Assembly (NCBI GenBank): GCA_029339195.1
Contig: JAPTJF010000645.1
Span: 1-24,959, forward strand
From: Micractinium sp. NFX-FRZ
Taxonomy: Eukaryota; Chlorophyta; Trebouxiophyceae; Chlorellales; Chlorellaceae
Reading direction: 5' to 3'
DNA: 24,959 nt
The notes below the pieces were generated by a model. It ran no database searches, was not told where the DNA came from, and saw only the letters and a list, made by a program, of their open reading frames with translations. Both the position numbers and the translations under genes were made by a program. Below, piece after piece: positions 9,482-21,375 of this stretch (its first letter is position 1; every line of letters starts with the position of its first letter).

Positions 9482-10864
9482 TCAGGTCTCCAGGTGCACG
9501 ACATAGGAAGTGAGCCTCTGCAGCGCCCGGTCCGCCGCGCTGCCGCCCGCCCCCGCGCCTGCTGCCGCCGCCGGAGCCTTCACCTCCACCAGACCTCCAG
9601 CACCCATCTCCCAGCCCTTGGCCGCCGCCGCTGCAGAGCGGGGCAGCAGGAGGACAATTGCGGCGGGCGTGGGCAAGCAGGACCAGCAGGGCAAGCAAAG
9701 CAGAGGGTGGGTGTGCAAGGACGTGCGCTGCTGCCGGCGCGCGGTGCAGCCGCCATGCGCAGTCCCCACGTGGCATTCCGCGTCCCCCCCGCAAGCACTG
9801 CCACCAAGCTGCCATCCCACCCAACCTCCCACCCACACGGCCCACCCCAGCCCGCGCTGCCGCCCCCTCTGTGCCCACCTTGCGCCGCCTCCGCTTCGGT
9901 GCACCCCAGCAGCACCGACAGCTTGGGAAGACCAATGTTTGAGTAAGCCCGCCCCACTAGGTCTAGCTGGCGCTGCCGCAGGTGCTCAGCTAGCGCCGCC
10001 ACCAGCGGCTGCACCGGCGCGCTCCATGCAAACTGCGAGGGTGACGGGCAGCAGGGGACGGTTGAGGGAGGGAGAGAGGTCAGTGCATTGGCTGGCTGGC
10101 AGGGGAGCGGGAGCGGGCAAGCAGGCGCCTGCAGCGTGTTGATCAAGACACCAGCTGAGCCCACCCGCACCCCATGCCCGCACCTGCAGCGCCGCCCACG
10201 CGTGTTGGTAGTCCTTCATCCACAGCCGCTGCAGCAGCGCAAATGCCGCCGCCAGCTCAGTGCTGCCCTGCTGGATGGCCGGCGGGGTGCGCTTGTAGAG
10301 GAAGCGGGCATCCTCTCTGCAAGGGGTTGCGACGGGCAGGGGGCGAAGCGCATGGAACGCGGGCTCAGGGCAAGCTTGGACGCCCAGACACAGCAGGGAG
10401 CTCCCGGCTTGGGAAGGCAGCAGAAGCAAGTAAGGGTGGCAACAGAGCGCCACCGCGGTAGGCTGCCAGCGCCTATCTTCTCCTTGAAGCGAGACATGCT
10501 CTGCATGCAGTACACCACTGCTGGAAGGCGCAGCCGGAGAGCAGGCTGCACGCCAGCAAGGCTGGCCGGCGGCGGGCAGACGGGCAGGTGAGCAGGCGGG
10601 CGGGACTCACAGGCTGCCAACATAGACGTGGGCCAGCAGATGCAGCGCGTGGGGCCACTGCTCTGATGAAAGGGCGCCGGGATCCTGCTAAGAGAGCAGG
10701 CAGGCAGCAAACAGGTGAGCCAAGAAAATGTGTTGATCGTGATCGCGTGTGGCTCCCCTTCCACATCGAAGCCCACATCGCCCCACCTCTAGCTCAGCCT
10801 CGTCCAGCGCCGCAGCCACCTCCTCGAACCGCCGGGCTTCCACGAGTTGCGAGACGGCGTCCAT
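9482..10864 (-). CDS. CSN8: COP9 signalosome subunit 8
   Basis: Minus-strand exons: 10864-10787, 10684-10611, 10316-10184, 10032-9879, 9630-9482. All are GT-AG and in phase, giving 195 aa, about the length of the plant protein (roughly 197). CSN8 is the smallest PCI-type subunit of the COP9 signalosome, which removes NEDD8 from cullins in the nucleus and cytosol. Family hallmarks seen: WPHALHLLAHVYV near residue 40, DARFLYKRTPPAIQ, a LWMKDYQHAWAAL helix, WSAPVQPLVAAL, AYSNIGLPKLSVLLG (the winged-helix part of PCI), GWEM near the start of the last exon, and the C-terminal LQRLTSYVVHLET, which closely matches land-plant COP9/FUS7. An Ala/Gly-rich insert precedes the C-terminus. The exon-2 acceptor could lie three bases earlier, adding one Gln. 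The start is the first Met, directly after the short promoter shared with the methyltransferase gene. Confidence 0.94.
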
Positions 10865-11210
10865 GGCAACAAGTGAGCTTCCTCAGGGTGTGAGAAGCCG
10901 TACACTGATGCAAACTATGGGTTGCGAATACGAACCAGCCAATCCGAGTGTCCTACGAGTGCAGGGCGCATAGCACGCCGCAGCAGGCGAAGCACGCACG
11001 AAACTTGCACACAGGCGCCCTCGATACCCCGCGCACTCCAATTTAGCGGCATTGCAACTGTACATAGCCATCGAGCACGCAACCAGAACTCTGAGAGCCG
11101 AGCACAAAAAGCCCTGCGCCCTGTTCGCTCGTCTCGCTCTCCTCCCGCCGTGATTCCGCTCGTCACATGCACGATGGTCATCCACGCAAAGTAGCAAATT
11201 GAGAAGAGAC
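10865..11210. promoter_or_regulatory. Divergent CSN8 / DNA methyltransferase promoter
   Basis: The two start codons, at 10864 (minus) and 11211 (plus), are 346 bases apart and no coding exon was recognised between them. Both 5' UTRs and core promoters must therefore lie here unless upstream noncoding exons exist. CCAAT-like words occur near 10936 and 11037. The segment is less GC-rich than the flanking exons. No TATA box is clear. Confidence 0.6.
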
Positions 11211-14200
11211 ATGGAGACGCCGGGCTCGCAGCAGGGGCGTTCCCAGCGGGTGCGCCCGCCTCCAGGGGCCTACACCAGCTTACTGGTGATTCCAGAGGGC
11301 ACGTATGGCATGAGAGGATCCCCCATGCCAGACAACGGCTGGCGGCGCACGCATTTCGACGGCAGGAGCAGCCTGGCCAGCGGCAGCGGCGGCGGGCAGC
11401 GCCACCGCCCCGCCGCCAGCGGGCAGCCGAGCCGCTCGGCAGCCAGTCGCAGGGCAGTGTCAGTGTCTGATGGCTCGCCATCTACTGCTGGAATGGTGGC
11501 AGCACGGCTGAATGCGCCTCTGCCGGGGAGTCCTGCACCAGCGGGCCCAGCGGCGGCAGCGCGCTTACGAGGTCACCCAATGCAACGCGGCAGCGCAACC
11601 CCGACTCTGGGCATGCGCCCCCGCCTATCAGGCTCTGCCGCAAGCAGCGATGATGGGTTGGCAGCGCTTGACCACCCAGCCAAGCGGCGGCGAAGCGGGG
11701 ACAACAGCAGGGCGCCATCGCCGGCAGCAGCGGGCCCGTCTGCCCAGCGGCCGGCGCCTGGCAGCGCAGCAGCGGCAGCTGCGGCAGCAGCGGGCGGGCC
11801 GGCGCCCAGCCCTAGCGGGCGTGGTGCCTGCAGTGAGGCCGAGTCACTGCCGCCTGCAGAGCAGCAGCCTAGCAGCAGCCAGAGCCAGCAGCAGCAGGCG
11901 GCCAGCGATGGCTGGGCAGAGAACGAGGAGGCGCAGTCCGCAGGCGGCTCCGGCGGTGCTGGCGGCGGCGGCAGCCCCGCTCCCCCGGGTGCCGTCAGCC
12001 CGGACAGCAGCGGCCAGGGTGGCAGCGCTGCCGGAGGCAGCAGCAAGGGGCCCAGTGGCGGCGAGGGCGGCCCGGCAGCTGCAGCCCGCCAGCGCAGCGG
12101 ACGCGGTCCTGGTGCCGGTGCCGGCGCTGCGCGCGGCGGCAAGCGGGCGGATGGCCAGCACAAGCAGGGGCGTGGGCGTCCATCTCGAAAGGATGACGAA
12201 GATGAAGAAGAGGAGGAGGGAGAGGAGGATGCTGATCCTCGTCAGCAGCAGCAGGAGTGGGGGGTGAAGTCGTTGGGAGAAGACACCAGCCAGTGAGTAG
12301 AGTGCCACGTCATCCTGCTGCCACTGCTGCTGCTGCCGTTGCTTCTTCTGCTGCTGCTGCTGATGACGATGATGATGCCACTGCCCATTTGCGCACTGTA
12401 GCCGACTCTGGGGCTGCTGGTGCAAGCTTGGCTGCTGTCATTGTGGCTGGAAGCTGCTCTGGCGCGCCACCTGTTTCGCTACAGCATGCCCTGCCCTGCC
12501 CGTTCTGTTGCCATACCACCCTCCGTCAATCAGTGAACCAGCCTCCCCACCGCTGCTGCTCCCACCCCTTTGTGCCTGCCCTCTGGCAGCCTGGCGGAGC
12601 TCCTGCGCCGGATTCTGGTGGCCCACGGCTGGCCGGTCAAGGCCATGCACTGCGGCATCCGCATGCTGTCGCACGATGCAGCAGACGGCTCCTGCAACTT
12701 TGAGGACTTCCGAGTGGGCACCGACGAGTGAGTTGGGCTGAGGCAGGCAGGCCATGCTCAATCAATCAATCAATTGCATGCTGGCATTGCCGTCGTGAAC
12801 GCCGTAGCGGGCCACTGCCCCTGGCTACACATTGTTGATTGGCCCACTTATGTCTCACTTTGCGGGGCGGCAGCTCGCTCCACCTCCGTTCAGCCCAGCG
12901 CTTGGACGGCCGTGCGTTGCAATGCCCTGCGCTGTGCTGTGCTTGCTGCACTAGGTTGCAGCCAGAGGAAGCCTGGCGTGTTGCTGCCATGGTCCTCACA
13001 GTGGTGCGCTGTTGCCACCGCCGCCTGGCTACGCTTGCTATGCAGAAAGCCCAATTACGTGATCATGCCGTGGGTGCGGGAGCTGGATGAGCGGCAGGAC
13101 GCGGTGGCCGAGATTCTGGGGTTTGTGGAGGTGCGTGCCACCCCGCAAATGTGCATACATGTATTGCCGTACTAAAGGAGCCGCAAACCGGCCAGCAAGG
13201 CCGTGGCATGCAGCACGCAGCTGCATAAGCGCTAGCGAGCACAGTGCCCTTGAGTACTAGAGCTGGGGACTGTGCATGTGGTCCGCCCATGTGTGGGCAT
13301 GCTGGACCCAGCTGCTGCAGTAGCTGCAGCTGAAGGTCAAGCTCATTCTGGTGGGTGCTGCTCCATCCACAGCCCTCCCACATTCCCACACCGTGTTCCT
13401 CCCTTCCAGCCCTCCCTGCCCTCCCTTCTTACCTCCCTGCCCTCCCTCTGCTGCTGTCCTGCCCTGCGCCCGGCCGGAGGATGGGGCCCCCCCGGGTGGT
13501 GCTGCCCCATGCGCTGCCCAAACGCTCACCCTGGCGTGCCTCCCACCAGCCCTCTTACCTGCCTCCAATTGATTGATTGATTGATTGATTGAATCAGTCT
13601 GCCAATGCCTGCTCCTGCAGCTGGAGGATGGGCTGATCCGGGTGGTGCTGCGCTGGTGCTGCTTGTGGGAGGACATCATCAGCCTGCCAGACGGGCCGCA
13701 GGTCACGCCGGGAGGTGAGGAGGCACGGTGGGTACTGTGTACGGGTTTGGTAAGAGTAGGTGGCAGGGCACCATCAGCCTGCGGATTCAAATCTTGTGAA
13801 CGGGCTGGGCTGGCGGGGAAGCAGGCAAGCGCACCCCCCCTGTGCCAGCGTGTGTGCCTGTGGCAACGGGGACAGGATGGGCAGTAGTGAGGAATTGGTG
13901 GTGCGTCGAGCGGCAGCATTTGCAGCTCCTTTGCCTCTGTGATGCCCTGTACTTCTCCCCCCGCTCGCGTGCAGACCTGGCGCTGCGGGGCTACCCGCAG
14001 GTGTTCCCACAGAGCATTGACTTCAGCAGGCTGGAGGGGGCGGTGGATGAGGAGTCGGAGGAGAATCTGGGGCTCATTTGGGACGAGGAGAACTACGCCT
14101 ACAACATCATCCGCAGCTGCACGTGAGTGGGCGGGCAAAAGGGGAGGGAGCATGCGGCGCACAGTCAAGAGAGGAGCACGTGTGCACATAGACAGTGTAG

Positions 14201-17200
14201 GACCGGCAAGGCGCTGCCTGTGCGCGTGTTCTGTGTGTGTGTTGGCAGCAGGCGCCGGTGGCCCTCTGCCTGCAACAGCGTTGCCAAACTTGGTCCCCCC
14301 CGGTACTCTGGCTGCAGGGTGCTGCATGAGGAGGAGGCGGAGGAGCAGTACGAGAGCCTTGAGGCGTACCTGGCAAGCGAGGGTGAGGGGGCATAGAGGG
14401 AGATGGCAGGGGGGCGGTGCAGCGTGACAGCACGTGTGCAGTGCAGCCCTGGGCACCATGCTGCTGTGCTGTGCTGTGTAGTGCTCCAGCACGCTGCCAT
14501 GCCGTGCTGTGCCACGCTGTGCTGCACTATGCATTGAGGCGAGGTTCAAGCACGCCAGCAGCCGCCGTACGCCAACCTCGGCCCTCCACCTTGGGTTGCA
14601 CACTGCGCACAGCGCGCACAGCGTCCTGTGTGTGATGTCTTGGCCTAGCTTCTGTGCAGGGGAGGACAAGTACTGGTACTGGCGGGAGCACGTGCCGGGC
14701 CTGCTGCGCTTCCAGCAGGCCCCCAGGCCGGGCAGGGAGGTCACGTTCAAGCGCATCCCAGGTACTGATCTAGGCACTGTAGGTGCAGCAGGGGCGCATT
14801 GCGGTGGTAGCATTGCCTGGCAAACGTGCCAGTGGACAGCCCCGTACCAACATCCCGGCAGTCCTGTCTTTCCCATTTCACTTGAGCGGTTTGGGTCAGT
14901 CGAGTGCCTTTGCTTTTGGGCTTCCTTGCGGCCTTCAAATCCCTCCTCCCACCTGCTCCTGTTCTCCCGCACCTGCAGCTGATGAGCTCACCTTCGGGGA
15001 CGCGTTTTGTGGCGTGGGCGGCGTGTCGGCTGGCGCAGAGGCGGCGGGCATGAAGGTGCGAACTGGGCCAGCTGGCTTTGAAAGCTGCAGCAGTGCAGTG
15101 GGGCAGTACCAGTGGCGCACCAAACCTTGCAACCTTGCTGCATGCACAGTGGGCACGACTTGGCGGCGCACGTGCTTCCCTTCTAGCGCCTCAACACTCC
15201 ATCAGGTTGCTGTGTCTGGCTCACACTCCCATCGCATACGCACACCGCCACGCTGCATGCCCCTTTACATGGCGTGTCCCGCTGCCTCCGCCCACCTGCA
15301 GGTGACACTGGGGATTGAGTGCGACAAGAATGCGCACTCGGGGTACCTCGTAAACTTCCCTGACGCCCTCAGCACAGAAGCGATGACAGTGGGAGAGGTG
15401 CGCTGCGCTCAGCGTGCGCAGCAGGCTGCGACTTCACCGGCTTTGTGGGCCGGAAGTACTGGGCCCGCCTGTATGCCTGCACTGCCCTCGCTCCCCACGG
15501 CAACGCCGGGCTGTGCGCTTTGCTGGGATGGGGGCTCAGCTGCCCAGCTGCTTTACTGCCGCTGCAGTCGCCAGCAAGAACCTGCTCACACTCTGTTGCT
15601 GCAGATGACGCAGCGGTTGAGGGAGCGCAAGGGGCCACGCCTGCCGGGTGGGTGCCTCACGTTCTGCTGGGCAGGCAGCTGACTGCCTGGCTGGCTGGTG
15701 GATGGGCAGGCTGGCTGGCAGTCAGGCTGGCAGGCTGTTACACTTGCACCTGGTGCCCTTGGTTTCACAGTGGCGCCTGGCGAGCCGCTCATCGTGCAGC
15801 TGGAGCGGCCGAGCATGTGCACCCCTCTCGCACCTTCGGCCCTCCTACCCTCCCCCCCCAAAAAGCGAGCGCTCTTGGACACAAATTTGCCGCACCTGCG
15901 CTGCAGGCTGCGGCCGGCTGGCGCACCTGCACGCCTCCCCGCCCTGCCAGTCGCTGAGCCGGGCCAACAGGAAGTCGTGCCAGAAGGCGGTGCAGGAGAG
16001 GCTGTTCCCAGCGCTGGACGAGGTAGGCGGGCCGGGCAGGGGGGAGCGAAGCAGCGCTTCCTTCCTTCCTTCCTGCCTGTTACACCGTGAACATCTCAAC
16101 AGAGCTGCGCTGTGCGGCCTGCGGCCTGTGGTTGTGCCGGGCCCAGGTGCTCCACACTGTGTGAGTGTGTCCAAGTGAGGACCACGCGGCACGCGTGTCA
16201 GATGAGGGTTTATGCCTAACAAAAACTACTCGTGGTTCACTTGCAGTGGTTGGCACTGGTGGAGCTCCTGCAGCCTTGCACCCTGACGCTGGAGGAGGTG
16301 CCGCAGGTGCGCTGGGCCAGCACGCCCCTGCTGTGCCTGCTGAGTGTGCGTCCTGCTCCTCTCCTTATTGTCCTGCACCCTCTTCTTACACTGGAGGTGC
16401 CGCTGAAGGTCAGTAAGCAGCCCTGCTGTGCATGCTGCTTGCCCCCAACTCCATCTGACTCTTCCTCAGCTCTCCGTGGCACATCCCGCAAACACCCATC
16501 TCTGTAATCCCCATCGCCTGGCTCCTTCCAGCCCCGGCTGGGCCGGCGACCTGCTGCTGCGCAGGCGTCTTGCACACAGCCTTCCCGCCGCCCTCGCCTG
16601 TCTGCAGCTCCTGAGCTGCAAAGCACATACGGCGGCGCACCACTCGCCCCCACTGGCTCCATACCGGCGCTCCCTAATCCCTCCCCGCTGCCTGCAGTTC
16701 CTGGGCTGCAAGGTGAACGTGGATGCCGGGGACCACAAGGGCCCAAAAGTGTGCTTCCGCCCCTGGCTGCACGTCACCACCCGCCTCTTTGAGCTGGGGT
16801 ATCAGGTGGGCGCTTTTTGTCCGCAGCGTTCCGTTGCCTGCAGTGTTTGTTTGGTTGACAGCAAAGAACCTGCAGCCCGTCCTTACTCCTGCTTCCGGCG
16901 CAGTGTGATATGCTGGCCGAGCGGGGCGAGTGCTTTGCGTGCTTTGGTACCCCTTGGTCTTCCTCTCCCAACCTGCGCGCCAGGCAGCCCTGGCCGGGCC
17001 AGGCTCAAGTGGGGGATCACATATTACACAGTGCTGGCCGCCAGCGGCAAGGGGCGCCTTGCAGCAACTGCCAATTTGATACACTGCAGGGGTGCCTTGC
17101 AGCAACTGCCAATCTGTAAACGTGTTTATCAAGTTGTTGTGCCGGCCCTGACATGCAGGTGGACTGGCGGATCCTTGCGGCCGCCAGCTATGGCGCAGGC

Positions 17201-20200
17201 AACGCCCGCCAGGCATGTACCGCCCCTTGCCCCGCCCGCACCCTGCAGTCTCTCCTCTCTATGGGGCGCCAGCTGCTCCCTGCTTCCTGTCCGCTGTTGA
17301 AGCGCTTGTTTGCCGCTGCGGAATGCGCTTGCCTTCTGCCAGGCCTGCCTCTTCGCTCGTTGCCCACAGAGTGCCGCTCTCGGCCTGTGGGAACAGCCAG
17401 GGCTGCAACTGACATGCCACTGCCTGCCTGCTGGACCGCCACCCTGGTGCAGCGCTGCTGGCTGCTGGCTGCACAGCGCGGGTACGAGCTGCCGCAGCCG
17501 CCGGTGCCCCTCTACTTCATCAAGTCGGTGCACCAGACATCCCGTGAGTTCTCGCTGGCATGGTGTCTCGTGAGGCGTTGTTGTAGTGACCGGTAGGACG
17601 CTTTGGTAGAACTGGTAGATTGCGCCGCCTGTTTGGCGCCCGCCTTGCCTGTGCCATGCGTGCTAGTATTTGTAAACCTTGGAACTGAACGTTCCCGCGG
17701 CCTGCCTGCCTGCCCGCCTGCCTGCCTGGCCGCCTGCCTGCCTGCCTGCCTGCCTGCCTTCATGTACACACTGAACTGGGTTTGTTTCGCTGCCTGCCTG
17801 CCTGCAGTGAAGATCATGCAGGATTCACGGGTGATGGTTCTGAGCAGGAGCGGCTGGCTGTGCCTGTCGGTAGAAGGAGGGGAGGTGAGCCCGGCCTGCC
17901 AATGGTTCCCCAAGCCGCTCAACGAGCGCTCTGGGGCGGTCCCGGTTGCAGCCTGCCCCCGCCTGCACGCACACCTGTTTCTTACGTACACTGGGGCAGC
18001 GTCGCTTTTTGCCCGGGCCGCCTACCCAGGACGTGCACCCGTCCCTGCCATGCTGAACTGTGAGGGTGGGTGTCCTTCCCATCACTGCGAGCACAGAGCT
18101 CTGCCGCTGCACCGCCCTGGCTTTCCTTTACCATCGCTGCGAGCATGGAGCGCTGCCGCTGCACACCAGCAAGTGACCCTGACGTTCCCCCAGGTGCCAT
18201 CCATGCAGGGCCAGCCCCACACAGGTGCTAGATCAAGCCATTGGCAACCCTGGGCCCTACACCCTGAACCGTGGAACCCCTGTTACCTGGGTTTCCGCCT
18301 TGCGTGCAGGATCTGCCGCTTGCAGTGACGGTGGCGGAGGCCATTGGAGACCTCCCAAGCCTTGTGGACTCTGGCAGCGGGGAGATCACGACCGGCCAGG
18401 CGACCATGCCATTCGACGGTGAGCTTTGCCAGGGCACGCACAGCAGGCACGCCTGGCAGTGGCAGCCGCCAGGGGTTGGAGTAGCCCCCAGCTGCTGGCC
18501 CTGCCCTGTTGGTAGCTCACCCGCGCGCCAGGTGCTCTCAGCCGCACCACTCAGTGGCACAAAAGGCCGGTGGCAGCACTTGCCCCTGACACCTGCCCCT
18601 GACACCTGCCCCTGACACCTGCCCCTGACACCTGCTTGCACCTGCCCCTGCATCCTGCCGCAGAGACCGGCCCGCTGAGCATGTATGGCAAGCTGATGCG
18701 CGAGTGGCCGCTGGCAGAGCATGTGTTCAACCGCAAGCAGCTGCGGCACCACCAGCGCCGCAACAAGAAGCAGCCCTGTGAGCCACGCCACGCCACGCCA
18801 CGCGGGCTGGCAGGGCGTGGGCAATCATGCACTGCCGCCGCTGCCGCCGCTGCCCTGCTGCTGCTTGTCTGCTCTGCAGCCTTGATGTCGGTCCGTGAGC
18901 GGGGGGCCCTGCGGCATCAAGCAAAAGCTATGAAGCAATAATCACGCTCACGCCTGCTGTGCAGACGAGGAGGGCAAGTGCATGGGGTGGGGTGACCTGG
19001 CGGCCACTGTGTGCACAAAGGACGACCCCGGCAGCACCAGCCACCACCCGGAGCGGCGCACCAAGACCATTGCAGGCGCGAATGGGGGGCACGCCGGGGG
19101 GGGGCGTTGCAGGCACTGCCCGCCTGCCTGCCCGCCCACCTGCCCCGTCTGTCTGCCAACTGGCCACGTGCCTGCCTGGCTGCCCGCCTGCCTGCCTGAC
19201 TCCCTGACCCATCTTCCCACTCACCCGCCCACCCGGCCTCCTGCCTGCCAGTCTGAGCGCTCACCTGCCAGCCGGCCCTGCTTCCATCTGCTCCCCCGGG
19301 CAACAACACTTTGTGGCCCCACTGGCCAGTCTGCCGTCTCTCCGCCCACCTCCCATCTGGCGTGCCTTAATCTGGGGTCCCGCTGGGTTGCCTGCTGCAG
19401 AGTGCAAGTGGCTGCAGAGCATGCCCAACTGGATGCACCTGGAGGGCACCCAAGACGACAAGTACAACCAAGTCGGTGAGCTTCAAAGGTTGAGCTTAGG
19501 GTTAGGTTTGGGCACCCAGGACGACAAGTACAACCAAGTCGGTGAGCCTTCAGGTGTAGCATTACTGGTTAAGTTACGGCTGTGAGGGCTCAGGTGTATG
19601 GTTAGTAAGGCACCCAAGACGACGAGTACAGCCATGTCGGTGAGCTGTAAGCTGAGGCTTTGGGGCGCAGGCTTTGGGATTGGGCTTAGGCAGCACGCTG
19701 TGCTCCCTGCGAGGTGACCACAGCAGGCGTAGCTTGGGTGGGGTGCTGAGCTGTGGCACCTGCTGTGCTTTGCGAGAGCGTGCACACCACGGTAGCTTGT
19801 CCGTGAAGTTGACATCAATTTCAAGGCATGTGGACAGTGCAAGGGCAGGACTTGGGCGCCACAGTGGCGTGCCACTGACCGCCAGCAGCAGGTGCTGCCG
19901 GTGTGGCCTCCCTCTGTGCATACGCACCGAGCCGCGTGCCGCCTTGTGCCAGTGCTGGTACAGACCCCATCCCCCCATGTGCCGCGCAACCACCACCACT
20001 GCCGCCATCCCCGCCCGTGCAGGCAACGCGGTGCCGCCGCTGCAGGCATACGAGATCATGCGGGTGTTCTACAAGGCGCTCACTGGGGAGGCTAGCCCCG
20101 GGCCGGACATGCCCCTGAAGGGGTGGGTGCGGGAGCCTGCGTGGCTGGCGGGCGCCCTGGCAGCGGAGGCCCGGCAGCCACGGCGGCAGCGGCAGCGGCT

Positions 20201-20659
20201 GCAGCCGCGGCGGCATTGCGAGGAGGAGGGCAGCGACAGTGCGGAAGAGGAGGAGGAGGAGGAGGAGGAGGAGGCTGGCAGCACGGAGACGGAGGCGGAG
20301 GCGGAGGCAGTGGAGGCATTGGAGGCTGAGCTGGCAGCAGAGGAGGTGGAGATTGAGATGACGGCGGGGGGAGCAGTGGAGGCAGAGGCGATGGAGGAGG
20401 AGGAGGAGGAGGAGGCTGCGGCAGAGGAATGGGAAGCAGAGGAGGAGGCACGGGAGGAGTGTGCAGTCACCGAGGTCATTGCGCCAGAGGGTAGCGAGGA
20501 GCAGGCAGCAGGGGCGGCAGATGCAGAGGGACCCTGGGAGGAGCAGCAGCCTTTGGGCAGCAGCCTGCTGTGGCCACCGGCCCAGCAGCCACAGCAGCAG
20601 GCACAGCTGGTGCTGCCGCTGCCGCCGCCGCCCCTGCAGCAGCCACAGCTGGCGCCGAT

Positions 20660-20691
<32 letters not shown>

Positions 20692-21322
20692 TGCAGCAGG
20701 TGCAGGTGCAGCAGCAGGGACAGCGTGTGCCGCTGGCGCAGGCGGTGCCAAGGAGGAGGCAGCGGGCTCTGGATGAGCTGCTGGCCACAGAGGCCGAGGT
20801 GCCCTCACTCCCTCAGGACATGCCCTGGGAACCGCCCATGAACAGTGGGGAGGGGCAACAGAACGACCCCGCAGCAGCAGCGTGCGTAGCGGCAGTGGAA
20901 GCGGGCGCGCCGCCCGCCAAGCGGCAGCGCACCGCGTCAGGCATGCAGCAGCAGGAGGGGCAGCGGCAGGTGGGGCACCAGAAGCAGTGCCAGCAGCAGC
21001 AGCAGCTGCAGCCAGAAGTGAAGCAGGAGCTGGGTGCTGACTTTGCCGGCGTCCAGCAGCAGCAGGCGCCGCCAGCTCAGCAGGCGCAGCCAGACGAGGT
21101 GATTGACCTGGTGTCAGACAGCGACGAGGAGGAGGTGCAGGGTCAGCAGGTGGAGGGGGAAGAGGCACAGCAGCAGCAGCAGCAGCAGCAGCCGGCACTG
21201 GAGGAGCGGCAGGAGGAGCAGGCTGAGCAACAGCATTCAGCGCAGCAGGGGGGCGAGGGCACAGGGGGCGGCCAGGTGCTGCCGCCCGGGGACTCGGAGC
21301 AGGAGGAGCAGCAGCAGCAGCA

Positions 21323-21375
<53 letters not shown>

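Noticed and set aside
13257..14972. 571-codon open frame on the minus strand
   Set aside because: It lies antisense to methyltransferase exons 4-7 and their introns. The translation is low-complexity and domain-free, and the + strand exons are in phase with family motifs. Long antisense frames are expected in DNA this GC-rich.
7534..18632. Short tandem repeats as a possible CRISPR array
   Set aside because: The units are 9-13 bp with no spacers, lie in a spliced eukaryotic setting, and have no cas genes nearby.
19674..20022. Upstream open extension of the final methyltransferase exon
   Set aside because: A strong acceptor at 20022 starts GNAVPP in the right phase after the exon ending at 19475. 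The upstream translation has no family similarity.
14979..20060. Assignment of the methyltransferase as a chromomethylase or DNMT5
   Set aside because: No chromodomain is visible between motifs I and IV, and there is no SNF2 helicase or RING region in the gene.
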